The notes beneath the pieces are model-generated. The model searched no databases. It was not told the DNA's origin and worked only from the letters and a program-made list of their open reading frames with translations. Below, piece after piece: positions 33,457-42,760 of a stretch of DNA of 64,000 nt (its first letter is position 1; every line of letters begins with the position of its first letter). Made by a program: the position numbers and the translations under genes. The DNA is taken from positions 1 through 64,000 of the forward strand of contig JAUIAH010000009.1 of NCBI GenBank assembly GCA_030425385.1, read 5' to 3'. The DNA comes from Verrucomicrobiia bacterium. Its GTDB lineage: Bacteria; Verrucomicrobiota; Verrucomicrobiia; Verrucomicrobiales; DEV007.

Positions 33457-34923
33457 ATGAGACCAATCGTTTCCCGTGCCGACACCCGTGCTGAGTATAA
33501 GCGCATCTTGGGTCACTTGGAGTTCCATTCGGGAAGGGCGCTGATCAAGTTTCTGCTGTGTTTGATGGGGGCTGCGGGAGTGAGCTTCATGCCGCCGTAT
33601 GAGGGGCTCGCCCCTGCCGCCCAGTGGTCATTGGCGATCGTTTCCTTTTGTGGGCTGCTCTGGATGACAGAAGCCATTCCGGCGTTCGCCGTGGCGCTCC
33701 TTGGCATAGGGCTGCAGATCTTGATCCTCGGAGCGCCAGGTGGAGTGCTCTACCCGGAGGAGGCTGTCGATGCCTGGGAGGCGTTCGTGCGTCCGTGGGC
33801 CAGCTCCTCAATGTGGCTCTTCTTTGGTGGTTTCGTCCTGGCAAAGGCCGCCGCACGAACGGGGTTGGATCGACAGATTGCCGTGAGGTTATTGTCAGTC
33901 GCGGGAGATCGCCCCGAACGCGTTCTCCTCACAGCGATGGCGACAACGTTCTTCTTCTCCATGTTTCTCTCCAATACGGCGACTGCTGCCATGATGATCG
34001 CCATCCTTGGGCCGATGGTGGCGAAAGAGGGCACGCCAGCGGCGGCGCGCGCCTTGATCCTTGGAGTGGCCTTCTCTGCGAATTTGGGAGGGACGGGCAC
34101 TATCATTGGGACGCCGCCGAACGCCATCGCGGCTGGTCTATTGACGTCCGTCTACCCGATCGATTTCTTGCGCTGGATGCTCTTTGGTCTGCCACCTGCG
34201 CTGGTAATGGTGTGTGGGCTGTGGTTCTTCCTAGCCAAACGAGTGCGTTCCGCAGATTTCTCCTTGGGGTCGCCCCCCGTGGAGTCTGCAGCAGATGGGG
34301 GGTCCGATGATGATGTCCCGCGGTGGCAGCGATGGCTGGTTCTTGCTGTCTTCGCCCTCACGATTTCACTATGGTTGACTGGGAGTGTGCACGCCTTGCC
34401 CACAGCGGTGGTTTCGTTCGTCCCTATCGTCGTCTTCTCCATCACCGGAGTTATCCGCGCGGTCGAGATTCGCAGCCTGGACTGGGACATACTCATCCTT
34501 CTGGCGGGTGGCCTTTCACTCGGTGTCGGTGTGAAAGAGAGTGGTCTTGCTGAATGGCTTGCTAGTGGGATTGGAACTCTAGCAATCCCTTCTTGGGCCA
34601 TGGCCTTGTTCTTCTGTTTTCTCACATTGATCTTCTCGAATTTCATGAGCAATACGGCGGCGGCAAACATCCTGATCCCGATTGGGATTGCCACGGGACT
34701 TGCCAGTGGCGTGGGAAAAGATGCTGCAGCCTTTGCCATTCCCATGGCTCTCAGTGCCTCCGCGGCCATGTGCTTGCCTATTTCCACGCCGCCCAACGCG
34801 ATCGCTTACGCCAGTGGGAAGCTGCGCTCGCAGGACTTCCTCCTGCCCGGACTCGTCATCGGTTTATTGGCATTCCCCCTGTCTTCGCTCTGGACCCGCC
34901 TGCTTTTGCAGTGGATGGGTTGA
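33457..34923 (+). CDS. DASS (SLC13) family sodium/anion symporter
   Basis: A 488-residue inner-membrane transporter with about 11-12 hydrophobic segments. The two signature SNT motifs, FLSNTATAAMMIAILGPMVA (about 168-187) and NFMSNTAAANILIPIGIA (about 394-411), together with GTIIGTPPNAIAAG and LPISTPPNAIAYASG, identify the divalent anion:Na+ symporter family, which imports dicarboxylates, citrate or sulfate. The substrate cannot be told here. It is divergent from blaI with 139 bp between the start codons. The BlaI boxes lie on the blaI side, so control of this gene by BlaI is possible but not shown. Confidence 0.9.
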   Translation: MRPIVSRADTRAEYKRILGHLEFHSGRALIKFLLCLMGAAGVSFMPPYEGLAPAAQWSLAIVSFCGLLWMTEAIPAFAVALLGIGLQILILGAPGGVLYPEEAVDAWEAFVRPWASSSMWLFFGGFVLAKAAARTGLDRQIAVRLLSVAGDRPERVLLTAMATTFFFSMFLSNTATAAMMIAILGPMVAKEGTPAAARALILGVAFSANLGGTGTIIGTPPNAIAAGLLTSVYPIDFLRWMLFGLPPALVMVCGLWFFLAKRVRSADFSLGSPPVESAADGGSDDDVPRWQRWLVLAVFALTISLWLTGSVHALPTAVVSFVPIVVFSITGVIRAVEIRSLDWDILILLAGGLSLGVGVKESGLAEWLASGIGTLAIPSWAMALFFCFLTLIFSNFMSNTAAANILIPIGIATGLASGVGKDAAAFAIPMALSASAAMCLPISTPPNAIAYASGKLRSQDFLLPGLVIGLLAFPLSSLWTRLLLQWMG

Positions 34924-34953
34924 TGAGTGGACGACGTGATGGAACGTTAGCGG

Positions 34954-36081
34954 CTATCGAAGTCTAGCGGAAAGGCGACCATCGTAGCCGGTGAGTTCGA
35001 CGTAGGCGCGGCCGACTCGTTGGCCTCCCTGGTCGTAGACATCGCAGGCGCCTTCCCAGTAGGCGACGTTGTCAAGTTTGCCGATGACTTCTTGAGCCTC
35101 CTGCAGGGGCTTGAGGCGAAGTTGGAGGGTGGCTCCCAATTCCGGGTCCTGTGTTTCCAGGTCGAAGTCGATGGGGTAGGTGGCCTTGGTTTCAGGACTC
35201 GTCCATTGACGGCGTGCGGACCATGTCCACTGGCCGGACTTCAGTTCGGTCAATGCTCCTTCTCGGCTGATCCAGGTGAGCTTGGAGAAGGGATCGGATT
35301 GATTGTTGGCTTGACGCAATTGATAGAGCATCAATTCTCGTCCATCGTCGAGTTGGATGCTTGCCCAATCCCATCCGGTTTGATTGGGACCTAACTGACT
35401 GCTGCTGAATTCGTGATCCATCCAGGCCTGCCCTTCGACGCGGTGCGTCTCTCCTAACAATTGGAGGGTGCCATCGACTTGTAGGCGTGTGAACGTGATG
35501 TAGTGGCTGGCAGAGTCACTTGTGGCGGATTTCTTGGAGACACCATCTTTTCCAAAGATGACCTTTGGCTTAGTTGGGACCAAGGTGAGGTCGATCAGGG
35601 CATCGGCAAGGATCGACGTTCGGAGGCGCAGGCGTTCGGTCTGGTCGCCCTGGGGCTCTCGGTAAAGTCGCCAATTACCATTGCGCACAACCAGATCATC
35701 CTCGGCCGCAGAGGCATCCCACCCCGCACGATTGATCCGCTCTTCGACGTGAAAGGTCCCAGTCGTGGCATCGAGAAGACCAATGTGGGCGAGGAATCCT
35801 TGCCCGTTTCGGAATAGTGGTAGGTCTTGTTCCGAGACCTCCCCGATGGCAGAGCGGAAGAAGGTTGCGAGGAATCCGAAACGACGTCCTGTTGTGGTCC
35901 AGAGGTGCCCCGTGAGGTACCACCACTCAATTTGAAAGTCAGGGTGACTCCCGTGGTCTCGAGGAAACGAGAATTCGTAACCGGCCTGTGCTTTACGGTA
36001 GGCTGCCGATGCCGGCAGCCTGGGACCGAGGGCGGCCCCCAAGAGGAGTGTCAGGCATTTGCGGCGGGAGGGAATCACCAT
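34954..36081 (-). CDS. Lipocalin-like / CrtC-AttH family protein
   Basis: A 375-residue exported protein with a Tat-like or Sec N-terminus (RRKCLTLLLGAALG, processed near SAA). It contains the two-domain beta-barrel of the carotenoid 1,2-hydratase/AttH family, seen in PDFQIEWWYLTGHLWTTTGR, RFGFLATFFRS, GQAWMDHEFSSSQLGPNQTG, WDWASIQLDDGRELMLYQLR and VAYWEGACDVYDQGGQRVGR. Many bacterial members are lipoprotein-like proteins encoded with an ABC exporter and are not true hydratases. No transporter genes and no carotenoid genes lie nearby, so I assign the fold only. It is followed 30 bp away by the convergent symporter gene. Confidence 0.82.
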   Translation of the reverse strand: MVIPSRRKCLTLLLGAALGPRLPASAAYRKAQAGYEFSFPRDHGSHPDFQIEWWYLTGHLWTTTGRRFGFLATFFRSAIGEVSEQDLPLFRNGQGFLAHIGLLDATTGTFHVEERINRAGWDASAAEDDLVVRNGNWRLYREPQGDQTERLRLRTSILADALIDLTLVPTKPKVIFGKDGVSKKSATSDSASHYITFTRLQVDGTLQLLGETHRVEGQAWMDHEFSSSQLGPNQTGWDWASIQLDDGRELMLYQLRQANNQSDPFSKLTWISREGALTELKSGQWTWSARRQWTSPETKATYPIDFDLETQDPELGATLQLRLKPLQEAQEVIGKLDNVAYWEGACDVYDQGGQRVGRAYVELTGYDGRLSARLR

Positions 36082-36131
36082 GGCTCGTGCTGACCGATGG
36101 TGGCGAGGCCGTACCCGGACGCAAGCGGAGA

Positions 36132-39053
36132 TCAGGGCGTGCTCTCAGCAAAGCGGACAAAGATGCGGTCCTCCCCTGAGACTGGGAGACGCGCTTCCAC
36201 GGTTTGCATGCCATTGACGGCTTCGCTTTCGTCGAACTGGAAATCCATGGAATCCCACCCGGTCATGTTTCTGGAGTATTCCAGATCAACCCAATTCAAA
36301 GGAGCTTCAGCGGTCTTGGTGAAGGTCACCACATATTCGTCATCGTCCATGGTTCCGGTGAGATCAGATTCGTCGAATTGTGAGGGATCGAGGAGTAGAT
36401 AGAACTCAAATTCATTCGCCCAGCCATCTTGATCGGGATCGGCATGTGGTCCCCAAACCGTGTCTTCCTTGGTAGGATCGGCGAGGTCGCCAGTATCAAA
36501 GACGGTCGCTGCCCAGGCAGCATAGAGATCGCCCTCGGTGTCTCCCGTGACCGTGACGGTGATGGTTTCACTGCCAGAACGCGGTTGCGCGGCATCATCG
36601 GTGGCCACGAGGTCAAAGGTATACGTGCCAGGACCCTGGGGCGCCGTGGGCGTCCAGGTGAATACTCCTGTGTCGGCGTCAATGCTTGCGCCATCGGGAG
36701 CGCCATTGAGACTGTAACTCACATCATCACCATCCGGGTCTTCGGCCGTGACGGTGAATGTGAGGGTCTCAAGTTCCTCCACAGATTGATCTCCAATGGC
36801 TGGCGCAATCTTCGGAGGCAAGTTGCCCACCATAAAGCCTGCGATGGCTTGAGCGACTTTCTCATGCCCCTCGTTGGTGGGATGAATGCCATCGGATCGG
36901 ATGTCGTTCAGAGTGAGTGCGGGGTCGAGAAAGGCGAATCGGTTTCCTTTCTCACTAACTAATTCCTCAATATCATCGTTGAAATCGGGGACGGTGGTTG
37001 AAAGTTCCCCTTTGGCATTCTGAAACTGATCTTGGGGAAACGTTCCTTCGGGATCCACAGGTGGCAGAGCGACACAGATCACCTTGGTGGAGGGAGGGAA
37101 TTGAGCCGCTATGGCATCCATCAACGCTCCGTAGCGATCTTTGATCGCGTCCACAGGACGATCGACTTCGTTGCCTCCTCCGTCTCTATCCGTGTAGGTG
37201 CCCGCTGCAGTGAAATCATCCGTGATGTCTGGCTCAAAGGTGTCGAGTGTATCGCTCGGGCTGATCAATTGCATCAAGTCATTGAAGCCCACCTTCAGAA
37301 CCACAAAGTCAGGCGTCTGCGTGATCTGCCCGGCCGGGTCAAAGAGGGATTCGAAGGCATTCAGGAGCCCGGGATTGGGAAACACGCTACCCACGGCGGA
37401 CTGTCCCACTTCGGGGTTGCGGCTAATGTAGTAGCCAGGGCCACCCACCATTTCATCACCTGAGTCACTGAATGTATCGGGATCGGGATCGCCTTCATAG
37501 ATGGGGGCGATGGGAAGAAGCGTGTCGAGGAAGGTGTGGTAACTCACGCCATCGTTGGGAAAACCAGAGGTCATGGTGTCTCCCATGGTCATGATGACGA
37601 GGGGGAGGTCATCGGTTTCATTCACCGTGATGGTGATGGTGATGGTGTCAGACTCAACTCCGTCGGAGACGATGAGGTCAACGGTATAGTCGGTGCCTCC
37701 TTGGTCCTCGCTTGGCGTCCAGGTGAAGACGCCCTCTTCCGTGATGCTGGCACCTTCTGGCTCGTCTTGTAAGCTGAATGTCAGGGTTTGCGCGGGCTCA
37801 TCAGCGTCGCTTGCTTGGGCGGAGAAATCTCGGGTCTCCTGGAGCAACTCGTCGATGGCAAATGGGGCGATAGTGTCCCACTCGGGCGCCACGTTCACTT
37901 CGTTGACTGTTAGGGTGATCTTGGCGCTGGTGGCGAGAGTCTCCGCGCTGTCATCTTCTAGCACAATGTCGAACGTGTAGGTGCCCGGGCCTTGGGCTTC
38001 GCTGGGCGTCCAGCTAAACTCTCCGCCGCCAGTGATGGCAGCACCGGCCGGGGCATTGGCAAGACTAAAGGTGATCTCGTCGCTATCCGGGTCGCTGCCC
38101 GTTGCCGTGAATGTGTGTTCCGTGCCTTCATCAATGGTGGCATCATCGATTGAGTTGCTGTCGATCTCGGGAGGCGAGCCAGCATTGATGTAAGGGGCAA
38201 GCGCATTGCCGATCTTCTCATACCCTCCCGGAGTGGGATGCAAGCCGTCGGTGAGATCGTCGACGAGAAGACCGTGATCGATGAAATGAAAGCGGTCGCC
38301 TTTGGTGGCGATGAGGTCCTCGATCTCCTCATTGAAGTCGGGGATGACGGTGGCGAGCGTGGCTTTGGCCAACTCAAACTGCGCGTCTCCAGATGCCTCG
38401 GTATCGACGGGGGGCAGGGGCATGCAGATAATCTCCGCTCCGGGGAAGGCGGCGTTCAGCATGTCTAACACTTCATTGTATCGGTCGATCAGTTTGCTCG
38501 ACGGATAGGTGAAGACGTCCATCCCCGCGGTCACTTCAAAGGTCCCAGTGGTGAGGAAATCATCCATCGTATCTGGAATGTAGGTCACCGTGGTGCCAGC
38601 GGCACCGGCGGGCTCAATCATTTGAATGAGGTCGTTCGTCCCTCCCATGAAGATGATGAATTGGGGCGCCGGTGTCACCGTGTCCTTGATATCCTCAAAG
38701 CGCTCTAACATGCCGTTGGAGCGAAAGACGGAGGGCTGGGATGGCCCGCTTATGAGCGGTCGCTGGCTGATAAAATTGCCATCGCCGCCGACCATGGGTG
38801 CGGGGGCACCGGCGGGACCATCAGCAGGATCGTCGAGAGGATTGCCCACGAAGACCAGGGTGTCCGTCACTTCAGTATCGAGGGTGGAGTGATAGCTGAT
38901 GCCGTCTCCATGGGGAAAGCCCCGGGTAACGGAATCTCCGATCGTCATGAGCACCGTATCTGCAGGCGCCGAGGACCAAGCCGTCCAGAAGAGGAGCGCT
39001 GCGAAGGAGCATCGCAAGCAGCGGGGAAAGCCGAAGGAGAGATGATTAATCAT
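36132..39053 (-). CDS. Large secreted protein with two SGNH hydrolase modules and Ig-like repeats
   Basis: 973 residues from the ATG at 39053, with a signal peptide of about 30 residues ending in APA. Module order is SGNH 1, two cadherin/He_PIG-like repeats, SGNH 2, one repeat, and a C-terminal region with DPDQDGWANEFEFYLLLDPS. SGNH 1 has GDSVT, GTND and DGLHP, the full set. SGNH 2 has GDTMT (Ser to Thr at the nucleophile) but keeps GFND and DGIHP. It is clearly a paralogue of the three-module protein at 1066-6687, including the same C-terminal domain. It is likely exported and acts on acyl or acetyl esters of polysaccharides, though this is inferred. It is divergent from the metzincin gene. 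Confidence 0.85.
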   Translation of the reverse strand: MINHLSFGFPRCLRCSFAALLFWTAWSSAPADTVLMTIGDSVTRGFPHGDGISYHSTLDTEVTDTLVFVGNPLDDPADGPAGAPAPMVGGDGNFISQRPLISGPSQPSVFRSNGMLERFEDIKDTVTPAPQFIIFMGGTNDLIQMIEPAGAAGTTVTYIPDTMDDFLTTGTFEVTAGMDVFTYPSSKLIDRYNEVLDMLNAAFPGAEIICMPLPPVDTEASGDAQFELAKATLATVIPDFNEEIEDLIATKGDRFHFIDHGLLVDDLTDGLHPTPGGYEKIGNALAPYINAGSPPEIDSNSIDDATIDEGTEHTFTATGSDPDSDEITFSLANAPAGAAITGGGEFSWTPSEAQGPGTYTFDIVLEDDSAETLATSAKITLTVNEVNVAPEWDTIAPFAIDELLQETRDFSAQASDADEPAQTLTFSLQDEPEGASITEEGVFTWTPSEDQGGTDYTVDLIVSDGVESDTITITITVNETDDLPLVIMTMGDTMTSGFPNDGVSYHTFLDTLLPIAPIYEGDPDPDTFSDSGDEMVGGPGYYISRNPEVGQSAVGSVFPNPGLLNAFESLFDPAGQITQTPDFVVLKVGFNDLMQLISPSDTLDTFEPDITDDFTAAGTYTDRDGGGNEVDRPVDAIKDRYGALMDAIAAQFPPSTKVICVALPPVDPEGTFPQDQFQNAKGELSTTVPDFNDDIEELVSEKGNRFAFLDPALTLNDIRSDGIHPTNEGHEKVAQAIAGFMVGNLPPKIAPAIGDQSVEELETLTFTVTAEDPDGDDVSYSLNGAPDGASIDADTGVFTWTPTAPQGPGTYTFDLVATDDAAQPRSGSETITVTVTGDTEGDLYAAWAATVFDTGDLADPTKEDTVWGPHADPDQDGWANEFEFYLLLDPSQFDESDLTGTMDDDEYVVTFTKTAEAPLNWVDLEYSRNMTGWDSMDFQFDESEAVNGMQTVEARLPVSGEDRIFVRFAESTP

Positions 39054-39302
39054 AATCTTTATTGATTCACAAATTGTCATAATTGGGGCGGCTCGCAACT
39101 ACGATTGTCATCGAAGGCGAATCGGTCGCAGAGGTGAGAGCAAACCGTCCACAGCGTTCTCACCGCACCAATTTCCTCTCCTAGCAGATTCTCGACGGTG
39201 ATAGCCGATGTGCCACTCAAATTTCATGGAGGCGGCATCCAGCCAAGGAATGATGATGGTTATAGAAATGAGGGCACGGGCAATCCTGAGAAGCTCAAAT
39301 GC

Positions 39303-39331
39303 TTGATAAATCTTAAAATTATGGATAATTA
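39303..39331 (+). promoter_or_regulatory. Promoter of the metzincin gene, nearly leaderless
   Basis: TTGATA (39303-39308) and TAATTA (39326-39331) are spaced by 17 bp in an AT-rich block. The ATG follows only 10 bp after the -10 element, giving a predicted 5' leader of about 3-4 bases and no ribosome binding site. The 243-bp gap 39099-39341 also holds the divergent upstream region of the SGNH gene, and I see no other feature in it. Confidence 0.5.
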
Positions 39332-39341
39332 ACTCAATCGA

Positions 39342-42300
39342 ATGCTCTACAGTTCCCCAGTAGTACTCGTTGCCCTCCTGATCGTCGGCACCACGTGGAC
39401 GCCGTCGGTCTCGGCGGATGAGCACTGTGCTGCTTGTCGGTCGTTGACGGCCGCTGCAACCGTCGCTGCGCTGACCCAGACGCACGGGACGCACTCGGTC
39501 TTGGTGGTCCGCGTCGACTTTGAGGATCTCCCCGGGCCGCCGCGGAGTCGCTCTGGGGAGGAAATCACAGCGACATCTGTGCACCAGTTGATCAATGGAC
39601 CGGTGAACGGCTACTACCAGAAGGTGTCGAAAGGGCGTCATGGCTTAGGGATCCAGTCAGACAGCATCACAGAAATTCTTCGCCTGCCGAATCCTGCGTC
39701 GTCCTATGCGAGCGAGCCCACGCTTCAGGCGATGCAGGCGGACGCCATTCAAGCGGCTGAGGCTGCGGGCTATGCTCCCTGGGAGCACGATCGCGTGATG
39801 GTGCTGTTAGGATCGCTCGGTGATGTGCCTAACAATGCAGTCACCTTTTCGGGTTACGCGGCGATCGGAGGCCGTACCAGTTGGTTCCAGGGGCAGTTCT
39901 CAGCGGGTCTCGTCATTCACGAACTCGGGCACAATCTTGGGCTCGGTCATGCCTCGCGGTGGCTCGTGCCGGAGGGATCCACGGACCCGCTCGATCCCGA
40001 CGGGACGCGTGATGAGTACGGCGATCCCTACGACATCATGGGGCCGCAATTTCACGAGACATCGCATCGAAATGTCTTCCACGTGTCTGCCATGCGTCAG
40101 TTAGGTTGGTTGCCCGAAGATGCTGTTCAAGTGGTGAGCGTGGATGGGCGCTACCGCGTCTATCCATACGATCTCGCTGAGGAAGAAACTGGGCGAGTGT
40201 TAGCGCTTGAGCTTCCCTTAGAAGATGAGCGTTCTTATTGGTTCAGTCATCGTGCCGCCTATGATCTGATGCGGCACGGCCTGCATGTCGCCCGCGCCGA
40301 TTCGGTGACAAGGTCGACGACGTTGTTAGACATGAGACCGGGAGCGTCGAACTACCGCGATGTGGGGTTGAAGACCGGAGATACCTTCCAAGAGCGCGTG
40401 GTAGGGTTTGATGCGGTGGCACACGCGGCCGGAGGAGAAGGAAAGGATGCCTGGGTCGAGGTCGACATCACTTTCCAGCCCGAGGTCAGCCTCCGAAAGG
40501 TCGATATCACTGTTCTGGAAACAGCAGGATCGGTTGAGCTTGTGTTAGAGCGGCGACGATCGTCCGAGGGCGCGGTCGAGGTGGATTGGGCGACCGCTCC
40601 AGACACGGCGATCAGTGGGCTCGACTATGCGGAGACTGGGGGGACGGTGACATGGGCGGATGGTGAAATGGGGGTGCGCGCGATCAGCGTTCCGTTAGTC
40701 GTCGATGGCGCGGCTGAACCGGTTGAGTCCTTTCACGTGGCCCTAACCAATGTGCGAGGAGGCGTCCTTCGAGATGACCAGGCAGCGATTCACATCGTCG
40801 AGCCAGGAGTGCAGGATCCCACCTTTCAAACGGCAGAGATCTTGGGAGCGATTCGCGATCTTGAAAGCCGCCCTAACGGAAGTCTACTTCTCGCGGGCGA
40901 CTTTCGGCAGATTGGTAATCACTTTGCGCGTGGAGTGGCGCAATTGCTAGAATCTGGGAAGGTCGATCCGGCGTTCGATTTGGGATCGGGCGCCGACCGT
41001 GTGCCCGTGAGCCGTGTTGTCCTCGATGGAGAAGACACCTACTTCACCGGTGCCTTTGATCGCTTCGATGGTCAGTCTGCTCTGGGCGTGGTGCGCCTGA
41101 AGGCTGGCGGAGGAGTGGATGCGACCTTTGCTAGTCAACTTTCGGGGCCTGTGACGGCCATGGTTGCCTTTCCGAGCGGCGGTTGGTTGGTGGGCGGAGC
41201 GTTTGATGCCGTCGCCGGGCACCCGTCGCCAGGCGTGGTGCGCCTGGACGCCTCAGGAGCCGTGGATGAACGTTGGGCCAGTCATCTCCCCTTGGGGGCG
41301 CGTGTGACGGCATTGTGGATGCGTGAGGACGATGTCCTGGTTGCCGGACAGATCTTGGAGGGGCTCGACTGGGGTGTCGTAGCCCTGGATCATGAAGGGC
41401 AACTGGTAGAAGAATGGGGTGCCGTGGATGGTGAAGGAGCGACCGTCACCGGCCCGCTGGCCATCACGCGGCTCCTGGAATCGCCGGAAGGCGCGATCTT
41501 TGTGGTAGGCAATTTCGCCCGGTTCGCAGAACACCCCGCCCGCAGCCTCGTGCGATTGAGCGCTGAGGGCACTGTGGACGCTTCTTACATGGCGGCACGC
41601 GGAGCCGGTGCCAACGGTGCCATTGCCGATCTCGCTCTGGGGGCCGATGGGCGGTTGATCGTGGTGGGCGCCTTTGATTGGATAGACGGTCAGACGCGTC
41701 ACGGCGTGGCACGTTTGCGAGAGGATGGTGTGCTTGACGACTGGGACCCCGCTGTCCGTTTGAGGGAGGCGCGTCCAGAGTGGCAACGGCTTCATGGAAC
41801 CGCCGTGCTCTTACGGGCGAATGGAACGGTCTGTCTGGCATTGTCCGATCAGTTTGAGCGCGAGGGTTGGTTGGTCCGTGTGGCTTCTGGAATCGTGGAT
41901 CTCCCGGGCGTGATCGAGTTTGCATCGCCATCGGATACGGCTGATCCAGGGGATGAGATTGCGCTGCCGGTGCGGCGGCAGTTTGGCAACCACGGGACCG
42001 TGGCCGTGCGGTATCAATTGGCCATGGAGAACCCGAATACGGCGGGACCGGTAGCCTTTCCCGCAGGAGAGCTTCTCTGGGCAGATGGGGAAACCCAAAC
42101 GAAATTCATTCATGTGCATGTGCCATCATCGACAAATGACAGGGCCATTCTCGTGCAATTGACAGACGTGGATGGCGGGGCCCAACTGGGAGCACAACAC
42201 ACGGCGCGCATTGTCTTGCGCGAGGCCCTGCCCCGAGAAGCTTGGGTGGCCCAACACTTTGGCGAGACCGGCCCAGAACCTGTCTTTCGTGCCAATGCCG

Positions 42301-42707
42301 ATGCGGACGCGGATGGGGTGAGCAATCTCCTCGAATACGCGCTCGGTCGCGACCCCATGAATGGCGAGCACGACCAGGGCCTTGGGGCCTTACCGCTCGC
42401 GGTTCTGGCACAGTTGGGGCCCACCTCGGAACACTGCTTGGAACTGCTGGTCAATCTTCCGCAGGCCTTGCCGAAAGACATCCGCTACGAAGTGCTCGTC
42501 AACAACGGTGAGGCAGAGGGGCAACTCCTCGCCTATCGGGACGGCGATGCTGGTCGCTGGGTGGTGTTCAATCCCGAGAGCCCCGCCCCTCAAGTCTTTC
42601 CGGGAAGCGCCGGTCGCCAGTGGGTACGCTTCCAGGACATCGTGCCCGCCGCCGAGTCATCCGGTCGCTTCATGCGCCTCCGCGTGGTCCTCGAAGACGG
42701 GTCGTAG
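39342..42707 (+). CDS. Secreted metzincin-like metalloprotease with Calx-beta and delta-60 repeats
   Basis: A 1,121-residue protein with a signal peptide (1-25). The protease domain has HELGHNLGLGHAS (about 191-203, the HExxHxxGxxH zinc motif) and a Met-turn-like YGDPYDIMGP about 30 residues later, as in gametolysin/M11-type metzincins. A Calx-beta repeat follows (about 390-485), then a run of delta-60-type propeller repeats (RPNGSLLLAGDFRQIGNHFA and similar, about 505-840), a second Calx-beta-like repeat (about 860-960) and a C-terminal region with DADADGVSNLLEYALGRDP, the calcium-binding and anchoring-type end usual in this phylum. It probably digests extracellular protein. There is no obvious propeptide cysteine switch, although CAAC near residue 30 could act as one. 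Confidence 0.85.
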   Translation: MLYSSPVVLVALLIVGTTWTPSVSADEHCAACRSLTAAATVAALTQTHGTHSVLVVRVDFEDLPGPPRSRSGEEITATSVHQLINGPVNGYYQKVSKGRHGLGIQSDSITEILRLPNPASSYASEPTLQAMQADAIQAAEAAGYAPWEHDRVMVLLGSLGDVPNNAVTFSGYAAIGGRTSWFQGQFSAGLVIHELGHNLGLGHASRWLVPEGSTDPLDPDGTRDEYGDPYDIMGPQFHETSHRNVFHVSAMRQLGWLPEDAVQVVSVDGRYRVYPYDLAEEETGRVLALELPLEDERSYWFSHRAAYDLMRHGLHVARADSVTRSTTLLDMRPGASNYRDVGLKTGDTFQERVVGFDAVAHAAGGEGKDAWVEVDITFQPEVSLRKVDITVLETAGSVELVLERRRSSEGAVEVDWATAPDTAISGLDYAETGGTVTWADGEMGVRAISVPLVVDGAAEPVESFHVALTNVRGGVLRDDQAAIHIVEPGVQDPTFQTAEILGAIRDLESRPNGSLLLAGDFRQIGNHFARGVAQLLESGKVDPAFDLGSGADRVPVSRVVLDGEDTYFTGAFDRFDGQSALGVVRLKAGGGVDATFASQLSGPVTAMVAFPSGGWLVGGAFDAVAGHPSPGVVRLDASGAVDERWASHLPLGARVTALWMREDDVLVAGQILEGLDWGVVALDHEGQLVEEWGAVDGEGATVTGPLAITRLLESPEGAIFVVGNFARFAEHPARSLVRLSAEGTVDASYMAARGAGANGAIADLALGADGRLIVVGAFDWIDGQTRHGVARLREDGVLDDWDPAVRLREARPEWQRLHGTAVLLRANGTVCLALSDQFEREGWLVRVASGIVDLPGVIEFASPSDTADPGDEIALPVRRQFGNHGTVAVRYQLAMENPNTAGPVAFPAGELLWADGETQTKFIHVHVPSSTNDRAILVQLTDVDGGAQLGAQHTARIVLREALPREAWVAQHFGETGPEPVFRANADADADGVSNLLEYALGRDPMNGEHDQGLGALPLAVLAQLGPTSEHCLELLVNLPQALPKDIRYEVLVNNGEAEGQLLAYRDGDAGRWVVFNPESPAPQVFPGSAGRQWVRFQDIVPAAESSGRFMRLRVVLEDGS

Positions 42708-42760
42708 TTTGAGCACGCAAATCAGTGACTTTTCCTTCGGTTTGGGGTTAAAACGGCCCA

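Noticed and set aside
34954-36081. Carotenoid biosynthesis hydratase CrtC
   Set aside because: Only the lipocalin-like fold is shared; no other carotenoid genes are in the window and the protein is exported.
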